DNA of 20,371 nt from CAZWXH01 sp964637725. Lineage in GTDB: Bacteria > Bacillota_I > Bacilli_A > Erysipelotrichales > Coprobacillaceae. Below, piece after piece: positions 1-7,538 of the stretch. Position 1 is the first letter of the stretch. Each line of letters opens with the position of its first letter. Under the pieces are notes generated by a model. It was given only the letters and a program-made list of their open reading frames with translations. It did not search any database and was not told where the DNA came from. Location: positions 1-20,371 of the forward strand of contig CAZWXH010000023.1 of assembly GCA_964637725.1 (NCBI GenBank), written 5' to 3'. Both the position numbers and the translations under genes were made by a program.

Positions 1-587
1 ATTTGTTTAATGAAAAAGTAAAAGCATTACATCTCAAAGACTATATTATCAGGAAATATCAAGACACATTAGACGAAATCAATACAGACGATAAGAAAAA
101 ACAGCTTATCTACTTAAATATGCAATGGTTTATGCAAACATTGTTAACTAGAGCAGATACACAAGCTTCACTTGCTTCGCTTATTGTGAGAGTTCCTTTT
201 GCATCTAAAGATATTTTACAATATTTATACAATATGCCTTGGGACTATATGTATCTTCACAAAGAAGAAAAAGGAATTTTACGCTATGCTTTTGAAGAAT
301 TTCTACCTGAAGATATCGCTCATAGAAAGAAAAATCCATTTCCAAAAACCCATTCTCCTCTCTATCAAGAACTTATTTATACAAAATTAAAAGAATCTCT
401 AAAAGATTCTTCGAATATTCTTTATCAATTCTTTGATAAAGATAAATTATTTAATTTTGTTGAAAGTAAAGGTGAAAGTTTTCAAACACCTTGGTTTGGT
501 CAATTAATGATGGGACCTCAACTCATGGCTTATTTCTATCAAATCTATTTATGGGGAAAAATATATCATATTGAATTAGAATTTTGA
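1..587 (+). CDS. asnB: Asparagine synthetase (glutamine-hydrolysing), C-terminal part, cut by window start
   Basis: This is the last 194 or so codons of an asparagine synthetase B. The enzyme makes asparagine from aspartate, ATP and glutamine-derived ammonia in the cytoplasm. The visible part is the end of the ATP-dependent synthetase domain. It shows the family run RVPFASKDILQYLYNMPW (about residues 63-80), then KGILRYAFEEFLPEDIAHRKKNPFPKTHSP, and the C-terminal signature TPWFGQLMMGPQLMAYFYQ. Full-length members have roughly 600 residues, so the N-terminal glutaminase domain and its catalytic Cys2 lie outside the window. The TTG at position 3 is probably an internal Leu codon and not a start. 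The gene converges on the VanZ-family gene and overlaps its last codons by 22 bp. A terminator follows directly. Identity is secure; how many other asparagine synthetases the cell has is unknown. Confidence 0.9.
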   Translation, partial: LFNEKVKALHLKDYIIRKYQDTLDEINTDDKKKQLIYLNMQWFMQTLLTRADTQASLASLIVRVPFASKDILQYLYNMPWDYMYLHKEEKGILRYAFEEFLPEDIAHRKKNPFPKTHSPLYQELIYTKLKESLKDSSNILYQFFDKDKLFNFVESKGESFQTPWFGQLMMGPQLMAYFYQIYLWGKIYHIELEF

Positions 588-1114
588 GGCAAGTGTTCAA
601 CTTGTCTTTTTTCTATCTGAATACATCTTTTAATCAATACAACAAAAGCATATGTAAAAGTACCACCCAATGTATTAAAAATCAAATCATTAACATCAAA
701 AGCTCGCCACATAACTCCTAAAAAAGTACTAACCAATTGTATTGTTTCAATACTTAATGATATTAAAAAACAAATACATATAAATTGTTTAACATTTATT
801 TGTTTTTTAAATGTTAAAGGATATAAAACACCTAAGGGCATAAACATAATAGCATTTTGTATACATTGAACCAGATCTTTATCTTGAACAATTCCTTTAT
901 CACCCATAAAAGGCAATAGGTTTATATAATCAGGCATTATATCTAATGATTTCATGCCATAATTCGCCATTGGAAAAAATGTAATAAACATTACCATTAA
1001 TATATAACAAGCAAATATTATATAAGGAATTAAACTCACTTTATCTTGATAACGAAAATATCCGATTATTAATAAAAAGATTATTAAAAAAGCAAACATA
1101 AGAAAATAGATCAT
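566..1114 (-). CDS. VanZ-family membrane protein
   Basis: This is a 182-residue integral membrane protein of the VanZ-like family. The family is named for the teicoplanin-resistance protein VanZ, but most members have no assigned function. Hydrophobic segments lie at about 4-20, 28-48, 84-101, 109-131 and 145-162. The family landmarks are present: NLLPF (65-69), QNAIMFMPLGVLYPL (86-100), SIETIQ (121-126) and RAFDVNDLIFNTLGG (137-151). The length fits the family. The ATG is preceded by AAGGAGGAG at good spacing. It lies 15 bp downstream of a second small membrane protein gene and is probably co-transcribed with it. The last 7 residues overlap asnB in the opposite direction. There are no vanA/vanS-type glycopeptide genes nearby, so a resistance role should not be assumed. 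An envelope-stress role is a guess based on its promoter repeats. Confidence 0.8.
   Translation of the reverse strand: MIYFLMFAFLIIFLLIIGYFRYQDKVSLIPYIIFACYILMVMFITFFPMANYGMKSLDIMPDYINLLPFMGDKGIVQDKDLVQCIQNAIMFMPLGVLYPLTFKKQINVKQFICICFLISLSIETIQLVSTFLGVMWRAFDVNDLIFNTLGGTFTYAFVVLIKRCIQIEKRQVEHLPQNSNSI
588..612 (+). terminator. Intrinsic terminator of asnB
   Basis: GGCAAGT (588-594) pairs with ACTTGTC (600-606) around a 5-nt loop, giving seven pairs with one G-U, and is followed by six T. It begins one base after the asnB stop codon. It lies inside the 3' coding end of the oppositely oriented VanZ-family gene, so the same DNA serves as terminator and coding sequence. Confidence 0.75.
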
Positions 1115-1129
1115 CTTTACTCCTCCTTA

Positions 1130-1528
1130 TCAATCTAGATATAAACGATTGTTTCTATTCATGAATTTAAAACCAATATAAGTGATAATGGTACAAGCAA
1201 ACGCAAACCAAAACTCTGAGTATGCCAAGGATAAACTTAAACCTATATCAAAATATCCTGTAATTGTGAGAATATGCCATGTTAATAATTCATATATTTC
1301 CATACCAATAATTCCAATAAAGCCAATACTTCCAATAATATCACTATTTCTACCAAAGTTTGTCCATATTCCAATAAAAGATAAGATTATACAAGTCACT
1401 GCAATTGGATTATTTAACATATGATAACCTTGTATCTCTTGTACTCCTTTTAAACCACCAAACCATGGAAGTAACATTGTTGATAAACATATACATAATG
1501 CAATTGTCATTATTATTTTCTTCTTCAT
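1130..1528 (-). CDS. Small membrane protein of unknown function
   Basis: This is a 132-residue hydrophobic protein that I do not recognise. From the ATG at 1528 it begins with MKKK followed by a hydrophobic segment (about 4-22), which could be a signal anchor. Three further hydrophobic stretches follow, at about 41-56, 64-90 and 97-122, so four membrane helices are likely. The frame opens five codons earlier at a GTG, but that GTG lies within the ribosome binding site. The sequence reads GTGGAGGTAGAAGACATG, with GGAGG eight bases before the ATG, so the ATG is the better start. It is the first gene of a two-gene unit with the VanZ-family gene. It shows no motif that gives it a function. Confidence 0.6.
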   Translation of the reverse strand: MKKKIIMTIALCICLSTMLLPWFGGLKGVQEIQGYHMLNNPIAVTCIILSFIGIWTNFGRNSDIIGSIGFIGIIGMEIYELLTWHILTITGYFDIGLSLSLAYSEFWFAFACTIITYIGFKFMNRNNRLYLD

Positions 1529-1554
1529 GTCTTCTACCTCCACTAGAAGTATAT

Positions 1555-1612
1555 ATTATATAATCTTATATTTATTAAAGACTCACTTAAAAATTTCTTA
1601 ATATTTCCTTAA
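1555..1612 (-). promoter_or_regulatory. Promoter region with three TTAAG repeats at 11-bp period
   Basis: Read on the minus strand, TTAAG occurs at 1612-1608, 1601-1597 and 1590-1586. The start points are exactly 11 bp apart, with six A/T-rich bases between repeats. A TATAAT (-10) lies at 1560-1555. The -35 position, about 1578-1583, has no good TTGACA match and directly follows the last repeat. One-turn direct repeats abutting a poor -35 are the usual layout of an operator for an OmpR/PhoB-family response regulator acting as activator. That reading is inference; the repeats and the TATAAT are visible. Confidence 0.5.
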
Positions 1613-1614
1613 TT

Positions 1615-1646
1615 TAAGAAAAAGTAATGTCTTATGACATTACTTT
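1615..1646 (-). terminator. Terminator at the end of the Fic-family gene
   Basis: On the plus strand AAAGTAATGTC (1621-1631) and GACATTACTTT (1636-1646) form an 11-bp perfect stem around TTAT. Read on the minus strand it is followed by TTCTTAAATTAA, a modest T-rich tail. The TAA that ends the winged-helix reading frame (1634-1632) lies inside the hairpin. The stem is strong but the T-run is short. Confidence 0.55.
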
Positions 1647-1835
1647 CCCCAAGTCATTGAGTTTATCTAGATTTAAATCATATTGATAAGGTTTAGACTC
1701 CTTATTAACTATAATTATTCCTTGTGATTCAAACTCTTTTATATAATTTCTCATTGTAACATCAGATAGCCCACTAATCTCACATAACTCTTTTATTGTT
1801 ATTCCTTCATTCGCAAATAAGGTACTTTGAAGCAA
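1632..1835 (-). pseudogene. Winged-helix remnant cut off from the Fic gene
   Basis: These 67 codons read MLQSTLFANEGITIKELCE, then ISGLSDVTMRNYIKEFESQG and IIIVNKESKPYQYDL. This is a helix-turn-helix (ITIKELCEISGLSDVTMRNYI) followed by the wing of a winged-helix domain. The frame is identical to that of the Fic gene upstream, separated only by a TAA and 19 sense codons. There is no convincing ribosome binding site before the TTG at 1835, so independent translation is doubtful. It is best regarded as the detached C-terminal domain of the Fic protein. Confidence 0.6.
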
Positions 1836-1892
1836 TACATGAATTGTGGATGTTTTCTTTCCCTTTTTAAAATATTTAAATATATGGGAAGA

Positions 1893-2846
1893 TTAGTATT
1901 CATATTGTTCTACTTTTGTAGATATGAATTCAAGTGAATTCGAGAGTCCATCTTTCAATATTTCTAAAAAAGAGATAATAAAGTATGTTAAATCCGCTTT
2001 ATTTCTAGTATCATTTGTAATTTTAAAAATATTATAATACTGATACTTATTTTCAATACAACTTATTGACAATTGAAGGGCAGAAATAACACTAAGATTC
2101 TTACACAAATATCCACATGATATTAATCTTGATAATCTTCCATTACCATCATAATAAGGATGAATGTAGCCAATTAAATAATGAAATATAGCAACTCTTA
2201 TCAACAGACTTATTTTTTCATCATTTAAAATATTAATAGCCAAGCTCATTGCCTTTTCTATTAATTTTTCACCCTTTAATCCTTCATGAATCGGATGACC
2301 ACCATATTCCACATTAACGCCATGAGCTCTAAATATTTCACCATCTGGTCTGTTTTGTATATCATCAATAAGTATGTCTTTTAAAAATATCTTATTATAT
2401 AAATCCTTTATATCCCCAATATTTCTCACTACAAATTCTTGATTATGTAATAACTCTTGATATTTGTTAACCATACCAGATAATCTTTTATACTCTTGAG
2501 ATGATGTACTATCTAACAATATTTTAATTTGTTTTCTAGTACTAGCAACGCCTTCTAATTTATTACTTTGTTTTATTTCCTCAATTAATGTATGACGAAC
2601 AAACCAATCCATAGCGACTTTAGGTAATCCTTTATTGGCATATGTAAAAGATACAATTTTATTATTTAGATCATATATATCTTCAACTAATGTAAGAAGT
2701 TCATTATTAATATTTACAAACGCCTGGTTTCTATGTATATAAAAATCAAGTTTTATAGTCGAGTTAGAATTAAATAGACTGTAATAATAGTTATTAAATT
2801 GATTGTTATAAGTATAATAACTTTTATACATTGATACATATTCCAT
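1893..2846 (-). CDS. Fic-domain protein (putative AMP transferase), shortened
   Basis: This 317-residue product is what would be made from the interrupted Fic gene. Fic enzymes usually transfer AMP from ATP to hydroxyl groups of target proteins; the target here is unknown. The catalytic motif is complete: HPYYDGNGR at 229-237 followed by LSR, with His229 as the expected base. A flap segment, FRAHGVNVEYGGHPIHEG, lies at 172-189. Upstream, SNKLEG at 94-99 fits the (S/T)xxxE(G/N) inhibitory helix that blocks the ATP site in class II Fic proteins, so the enzyme should be autoinhibited. It ends in VEQYEY just before the misplaced stop, which removes the DNA-binding winged helix encoded immediately downstream in frame. 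Start: ATG with AGGGAGGG about 6 bases upstream. No antitoxin gene lies beside it. Confidence 0.8.
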   Translation of the reverse strand: MEYVSMYKSYYTYNNQFNNYYYSLFNSNSTIKLDFYIHRNQAFVNINNELLTLVEDIYDLNNKIVSFTYANKGLPKVAMDWFVRHTLIEEIKQSNKLEGVASTRKQIKILLDSTSSQEYKRLSGMVNKYQELLHNQEFVVRNIGDIKDLYNKIFLKDILIDDIQNRPDGEIFRAHGVNVEYGGHPIHEGLKGEKLIEKAMSLAINILNDEKISLLIRVAIFHYLIGYIHPYYDGNGRLSRLISCGYLCKNLSVISALQLSISCIENKYQYYNIFKITNDTRNKADLTYFIISFLEILKDGLSNSLEFISTKVEQYEY

Positions 2847-2859
2847 AAAATTCCCTCCC

Positions 2860-2906
2860 TATTGTATAATATACTTACATTATACAATATATTTGCTATA
2901 AGTAAA
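2860..2906 (-). promoter_or_regulatory. Fic gene promoter with a perfect inverted-repeat operator
   Basis: On the plus strand TATTGTATAAT (2860-2870) and ATTATACAATA (2879-2889) are exact reverse complements separated by 8 bp. Read on the minus strand, TATAAT (2884-2879) makes a -10, and TTTACT (2906-2901) makes a -35 at 16-bp spacing. The repeat therefore covers the -10 and the likely start site, which is where a repressor would sit. The ribosome binding site AGGGAGGG follows at 2860-2853. Confidence 0.55.
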
Positions 2907-3044
2907 TATATTAAATGTTATCTTTAGCAATTTCAATTACTTGTTAAAGTAAGTTTCTCTTCTTTTGTCACAGAGAGAATAAAGTTATATTATAACTCTT
3001 TTTTATTGAACATGATAAAAAGTTCATACACAAAATTCAAATCA

Positions 3045-3081
3045 TACAAAAAAACAAAGCACATTAATTTGTACTTTGTTT
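3045..3081 (-). terminator. Terminator of the V-ATPase operon
   Basis: On the minus strand AAACAAAGTAC (3081-3071) pairs with GTGCTTTGTTT (3062-3052) around an 8-nt loop, with one G-U pair, and is followed by TTTTTTTG-type sequence. The stop codon of the D-subunit gene lies in the loop. Between here and the Fic start (2847-3051) I see only the Fic promoter and no gene. Confidence 0.75.
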
Positions 3082-3705
3082 CTTAAGAATTTCTTGTTTA
3101 TCTTTATTAGATTTAATAACCTTTTGACGAGAGAATTCTTCTCTATCCTTTTCATCTAATGCTTCTGTTATAAACTTAACTGTTCTTTCAAAATCAGGAA
3201 TCGAAATGTTCTTAAGTGCATTTGCTCTTTTTTGAGTTTTACGAATATTATTCGCTAAACGATAAACAGCATTTTCGATTTCTGCAAGTTTTACAGTTAA
3301 TTCTTTGACTTGATAAAAACAACGATAAGCATAATCCACTTTAGAATTGGCTCTTTCAAAACCATAACCTAAACGAAGTGGTCGTTTTTCATATGAAATT
3401 TTAGGAAGTTCAACTCCCATAACACTTCGATATGAAACACTTAATCCTTCATCAATTGGAACTGCTTCAACAATATCACTAATAATCCCTAAGGACATAT
3501 TCGCTTCTTGCAAGGCAAAGTAGGCTCTCTTATAAGATTCAGTTATATCATCACGAATGAGTTTGACATCATCTAATAAACTCATCATTTCCTTAATTAG
3601 AACATTTCTTTTTTTGTCTAATAAGTCATAGCCTAGATAGGCTAATTCTAGCGACTTTTTAGTCGCAATTAGATTTCCCTTTGTAGGAAAGACTTGATTA
3701 GCCAT
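3064..3705 (-). CDS. ntpD: V-type ATPase subunit D (central stalk)
   Basis: This 213-residue subunit forms the long coiled-coil axle of the V-type ATPase. It carries rotation from the A3B3 head to the membrane rotor. It is predicted to be largely alpha-helical, with two long helices at about 5-75 and 118-195. It opens with FPTKGNLIATKKSLELAYLG, the usual start of bacterial D subunits. Near residues 155-172 it has RKTQKRANALKNISIPDFER, matching the family's conserved RRVNALE-x-IPxLE region. Its ATG lies inside the end of the B gene (8-bp overlap), typical of translational coupling, which would help match subunit amounts. It is the last gene of the operon. Confidence 0.93.
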   Translation of the reverse strand: MANQVFPTKGNLIATKKSLELAYLGYDLLDKKRNVLIKEMMSLLDDVKLIRDDITESYKRAYFALQEANMSLGIISDIVEAVPIDEGLSVSYRSVMGVELPKISYEKRPLRLGYGFERANSKVDYAYRCFYQVKELTVKLAEIENAVYRLANNIRKTQKRANALKNISIPDFERTVKFITEALDEKDREEFSRQKVIKSNKDKQEILKKQSTN

Positions 3706-5146
3706 TATCTACTGCTTGTTGTAACTCTCTAATCATTCCATGTTCATGGAGATCAAATTGTTCAACAGCCTTTTCATGATTATAGAATTGTTCTAATACA
3801 GCATTATCAATACGATCTAATTCACTTTTAGGAAGAACAGATAATAATGACCATCCTAAATCTAAAGTATCTTCAATTGATCTATTTGTAGTGAATCCTT
3901 GATTTACGAAATGTCTTTCAAATAAACGTCCAAATTCCATATACAATTTATCAACATCAGATAATTCATCTTCACCAATGACTGATGTTAATGATTTAAC
4001 ATCTTGAACATGTGCATAACATGCAAACAATTGATTAGATACATCTGAATGATCTGCTCTTGTAAATCCTTCCCCAATCCCATCTTTCATTAAACGAGAT
4101 AATGAAGGAAGAACACTCACTGGTGGATATATACCCACAGCATTCAATTCTGAATCAAGGGTAATTTGTCCTTCGGTAATATATCCAGTTAAGTCAGGAA
4201 CTGGATGTGTTATATCATTGTTAGGCATTGTTAAGATAGGGATTTGAGTAACAGATCCTTTTGCATCTTTAGCAATACCTGCTCTTTCATATAAAGAAGC
4301 TAAGTCAGAATAAAGATATCCTGGATATCCTTTACGACCTGGGATTTCTCCTTTACTTGAAGAGAACTCACGTAAAGCTTCACAATATGAAGTCACATCA
4401 GTATAAATAACTAAGATATGCATATCATGTTCAAATGCTAAATATTCAGCAGCTGTTAAAGCACATCTTGGTGTTAAAATACGTTCAATAATTGGATCAT
4501 TTGATAAGTTTAAGAACATGACAACTCTTTGCATAACTCCTGCTTCTTCAAATGAACGTCTAAAGTACTCAGCAACGTCGTTTGTTACACCCATAGCTGC
4601 AAACACAACCCCGAAGCCTTTTCCTTCATCATCCGCAACTTTTGCTTGTTTAACAATTTGAACAGCTAATTGATTATGTGGTAACCCTGATCCTGAGAAG
4701 ATTGGTAACTTTTGTCCACGAATCAATGTTGTTAAACAGTCAATCGATGAGATTCCTGTATTAATATAGTTTCTAGGATAAACACGTGCAACTGGATTTA
4801 ATGGTTGACCATTAATATCCATTGATTTTTCAGCATATATTTCTCCTAATCCATCAATTGGTTGCCCAGCTCCAGAGAATACTCTTCCAAGTATTTCTCT
4901 AGATAATGGTAATTCCATTGGATGTCCTAATAATCTTGTTTTTGTATTAGAAAGAGATAATTGATTTGTTCCTTCAAAAACTTGAACAACAACTCTTTCT
5001 CCTTCAATTTGAACAACACGTCCTAAACGTGTTGAACCATTATTCAATTCTAATTCAACCATTTCGTCATATGATGCACCTTTTACATGATCTAATACGA
5101 CTAATGGACCGTTAATTTCATTCAAACCTACATATTGAAGACTCAT
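3698..5146 (-). CDS. ntpB: V-type ATPase subunit B (non-catalytic head subunit)
   Basis: This 482-residue subunit alternates with A in the hexameric head and contributes to the nucleotide sites without being catalytic. An N-terminal beta-barrel (about 5-75) precedes the nucleotide-binding fold. The P-loop position reads PIFSGSGLPHNQLA (about 149-162) in place of GxxGxGKT, the usual degenerate form in B subunits. Other family landmarks follow: EYFRRSFEEAGVMQR, SYCEALREFSSSKGEIPGR and GSVTQIPILTMPNNDITHPVPDLTGYI. The length is normal. It starts 14 bp after the A stop codon with an AGGAGG-type site, and it overlaps the D gene by 8 bp. Confident identification. Confidence 0.95.
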   Translation of the reverse strand: MSLQYVGLNEINGPLVVLDHVKGASYDEMVELELNNGSTRLGRVVQIEGERVVVQVFEGTNQLSLSNTKTRLLGHPMELPLSREILGRVFSGAGQPIDGLGEIYAEKSMDINGQPLNPVARVYPRNYINTGISSIDCLTTLIRGQKLPIFSGSGLPHNQLAVQIVKQAKVADDEGKGFGVVFAAMGVTNDVAEYFRRSFEEAGVMQRVVMFLNLSNDPIIERILTPRCALTAAEYLAFEHDMHILVIYTDVTSYCEALREFSSSKGEIPGRKGYPGYLYSDLASLYERAGIAKDAKGSVTQIPILTMPNNDITHPVPDLTGYITEGQITLDSELNAVGIYPPVSVLPSLSRLMKDGIGEGFTRADHSDVSNQLFACYAHVQDVKSLTSVIGEDELSDVDKLYMEFGRLFERHFVNQGFTTNRSIEDTLDLGWSLLSVLPKSELDRIDNAVLEQFYNHEKAVEQFDLHEHGMIRELQQAVDNG

Positions 5147-5160
5147 AACATATTCCTCCT

Positions 5161-6912
5161 TTAGTCAATTGATGCCACTGCTTCATCTATCTCTTTATAA
5201 TAATTATCAAATAATTCAAGAGATGCATTTGGCACATCATATTTCATCTTAATAACTTTATCAAAAATACCCGTTTCAAGAACTAAACGCATTGGTTTTC
5301 CAGAACCAACGACCTCTTTACAACGTTTATTTAAGTATAAGATAACTTCCATCATTTTTAACTGTTTTTCTAGTGGAACAAAAGTATCATCAGGATGGAA
5401 AGCATTTTGTTGAAGATATCCAACACGTACAACTTTCGCAACTTCAATCACTAACTTTTGATCATCTGGTAATACATCAGATCCCATAAGTTTAACAATT
5501 TCCATTAACTTTGTTTCTTCAGCTAAAATACTAGATAACTCTTGACGATCTCTTAAGAATTTAGGATCAACATGTTTATTGAACCATCTTTCTAAGTCAG
5601 GAACATATTCACTATAACTTTGATTCCAGTTAATCGCAAAATAATGTCTAGCATAAGCTAATGATTTATCTAAAGCCCAAAATGTTCTTACAAAACGTTT
5701 TGTATTTTGTGTAACTGGTTCAGAGAAGTCAGCCCCTTGAGGAGATACTGCCCCAATAATCGTTACTGAACCTTTTGTATCATTTAAGTTACTTACATAT
5801 CCAGCTCGTTCATAGAATTGTGATAAACGAGATGGCAAATATGCTGGGAAGCCTTCTTCGGCTGGCATTTCTTCCAAACGTCCAGAAATTTCACGTAATG
5901 CTTCTGCCCAACGAGAAGTTGAGTCAGCCATAATCGCAACATGATATCCCATATCTCTATAGTATTCGGCAAGTGTTACTCCTGTATAGATAGAAGCTTC
6001 TCTGGCCGCAACTGGCATATTAGATGTATTCGCTATTAAAACAGTTCTATCTGTTAAAGGTTTATTTGACTTAGGGTCAATTAACTCTCTAAACTCTTCA
6101 AGAACTTGAGTCATTTCATTTCCACGTTCTCCACAACCAACATAAACAATAATGTCAGCATCACACCATTTCGCAAGTTGATGTTGAGTCATTGTTTTCC
6201 CAGTCCCAAATCCACCAGGAATCGCTGCTGTTCCACCTTTAGCAATTGGGAACAAAGTATCAATAACACGTTGTCCAGTAATTAAAGGCATACTTATAGG
6301 TAAACGTTTTGAAACAGGTCTTGATTGTTTAATTGGCCATTTTTGTGTCAATGTGCATTCAACAATTTCACCTTTTTCATTTTCAAGTTTCATCACCACA
6401 TCATCAATTTTATATTGACCATTTGGTTTCACTTCAATAACTTTACCACTTGTGTATGGTGAAACCATACACTTATGCATAATTAAATCTGTTTCAGGGA
6501 TTGTCGCATAAACACTTCCCCCTGATAATTCATCTCCTACTTTGACCGTTAATGTCACATCCCATAATTTTTCCTTATCTAAAGGATCAACATGGCTTCC
6601 TGTAGGGATAAACGAACCAGATTCTTTTGCGATTTCTTCTAGGGGTCTTTCAATCCCATCAAAAATATTTCTTAAAATACCAGGCCCAAGTGTTACAGAA
6701 ATAGGTTGGCCTGTTGCATGAACAGGCTCACCTGGTTTCAACCCAGTTGTCGTTTCATAAACTTGAATTGTTGTAAATTCTTTTTTGATTGAAATTACTT
6801 CACCAATCAAACGCATATTTCCAACATAAACCATTTCTAGCATAGAAAAGGCATCTGTATCTTTTACTGTAACAACGGGACCATTGATCGAGTAGATTAC
6901 ATTTTCACTCAC
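5161..6912 (-). CDS. ntpA: V-type ATPase subunit A (catalytic)
   Basis: This 583-residue catalytic subunit binds and hydrolyses ATP in the cytoplasmic head, driving ion transport by the membrane sector. The N-terminal barrel (1-70) is followed by the non-homologous insert that marks A subunits (about 90-190). The Walker A motif is GGFGTGKT (233-240, Lys239). GCGERGNEM (259-267) supplies the catalytic Glu262. The Walker B region is VAIMADSTSRWAEALRE (325-341), followed by RLEEMPAEEGFPAYLPSRLSQFYERAG. All of these are intact. There is no intein and no unusual length. It starts 18 bp after the E gene and lies upstream of B and D, the A-B-D order common to these operons. Confidence 0.96.
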   Translation of the reverse strand: MSENVIYSINGPVVTVKDTDAFSMLEMVYVGNMRLIGEVISIKKEFTTIQVYETTTGLKPGEPVHATGQPISVTLGPGILRNIFDGIERPLEEIAKESGSFIPTGSHVDPLDKEKLWDVTLTVKVGDELSGGSVYATIPETDLIMHKCMVSPYTSGKVIEVKPNGQYKIDDVVMKLENEKGEIVECTLTQKWPIKQSRPVSKRLPISMPLITGQRVIDTLFPIAKGGTAAIPGGFGTGKTMTQHQLAKWCDADIIVYVGCGERGNEMTQVLEEFRELIDPKSNKPLTDRTVLIANTSNMPVAAREASIYTGVTLAEYYRDMGYHVAIMADSTSRWAEALREISGRLEEMPAEEGFPAYLPSRLSQFYERAGYVSNLNDTKGSVTIIGAVSPQGADFSEPVTQNTKRFVRTFWALDKSLAYARHYFAINWNQSYSEYVPDLERWFNKHVDPKFLRDRQELSSILAEETKLMEIVKLMGSDVLPDDQKLVIEVAKVVRVGYLQQNAFHPDDTFVPLEKQLKMMEVILYLNKRCKEVVGSGKPMRLVLETGIFDKVIKMKYDVPNASLELFDNYYKEIDEAVASID

Positions 6913-6930
6913 ATTTTCATCCCCCTTGTT

Positions 6931-7527
6931 TTATTTTATAATTAAACCAGAATTCTTATTAAACCATTCTTTTTGATTCTCTAATGCGTTATCTAATGTT
7001 TCATTAACAACCAAAGAAGACTCTTTGTTTTCAATAATGAAACCACCAATCATAATATCCTCACTTGCTTTAACTTGAATATCAGTACCAAAAGCTTTCA
7101 CTAATTCCTTTTCTAAAACTAAATCAGTCTTAGACACATACATAACTGAATGAGGATAATTAAATTCACTCGCTACTTTTTTAACTTTATCAGTTATAAA
7201 TGATTTATAATCAGCACTCTTTGAAAAAGCAATAAGCTTTTCTTTTGCTTCATCAAAAACTGCTTTCACATATTCATCTCTTTTTTCAATTAACTTCTTT
7301 GTTCTTTCAATATGACTTTCAGAAATTTCAGCAGAAGCATTTGAACTCATTTCCGCTTCTTCTTGTTTCAATTTCAACTCAGCATCTCTTTGTGCTTCAT
7401 CTTTCATTGATGCAAAGGCTTCTTCTTCAAGAGTTTTAACCTCATCAAGAATCTTTTGTTGCTCACCTTGAGCTTGCTTTTCAATTTCATCTTTCATATA
7501 GAGAAAGATTTGATCAATATTTTGCAT
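6931..7527 (-). CDS. ntpE: V-type ATPase subunit E (peripheral stalk)
   Basis: This is a 198-residue peripheral-stalk subunit. Residues 5-110 are a charged, heptad-like alpha-helix rich in Glu, Lys and Ala (for example KILDEVKTLEEEAFASMKDE). The rest is a compact C-terminal domain that caps the head, with the family feature IMIGGFIIENKESSLVVNETLDN at about 158-180. It pairs with the G/H subunit, here the first gene of the operon, to form the stator that stops the head from turning. It starts 11 bp after subunit F. In Enterococcus hirae- and Thermus-type operons E comes right after K, whereas here F lies between them. Confidence 0.88.
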   Translation of the reverse strand: MQNIDQIFLYMKDEIEKQAQGEQQKILDEVKTLEEEAFASMKDEAQRDAELKLKQEEAEMSSNASAEISESHIERTKKLIEKRDEYVKAVFDEAKEKLIAFSKSADYKSFITDKVKKVASEFNYPHSVMYVSKTDLVLEKELVKAFGTDIQVKASEDIMIGGFIIENKESSLVVNETLDNALENQKEWFNKNSGLIIK

Positions 7528-7538
7528 AATTCTCTCTC

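Larger units (their letters stand above)
1632..2846 (-). pseudogene. Full-length Fic-winged-helix gene interrupted by one in-frame TAA (1895-1893)
   Basis: The Fic reading frame that starts at 2846 stops at TAA 1895-1893. Reading on in the same frame gives SSHIFKYFKKGKKTSTIHVL and then a clear winged-helix segment, with no further stop until 1634-1632. Fic proteins of this type normally end with such a winged helix. The simplest reading is therefore one ancestral gene of about 404 codons with a single nonsense change and no frameshift. The downstream piece has only a TTG (1835) as a possible restart and no strong ribosome binding site in front of it. The upstream piece keeps an intact catalytic motif and could still make a protein, so the gene may be functional as a shortened form. 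Readthrough or a sequencing error are the alternatives. Confidence 0.7.

Noticed and set aside
199..390. 63-codon plus-strand frame inside asnB
   Set aside because: It is out of frame with a well-conserved enzyme and has no binding site or known motif.
566..1114. Glycopeptide-resistance gene cluster
   Set aside because: Only a VanZ-family protein is present; no vanHAX or vanRS genes are nearby, and VanZ-like proteins are common without resistance.
1182..1424. 80-codon plus-strand frame opposite the small membrane protein gene
   Set aside because: It is antisense to a gene with a good start, and its proline/isoleucine-rich product is an artefact of A/T-rich sequence.
7245..7439. Plus-strand frame opposite ntpE
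   Set aside because: It is antisense to a coiled-coil gene; the Leu/Phe/Gln-rich translation is what such antisense strands give.
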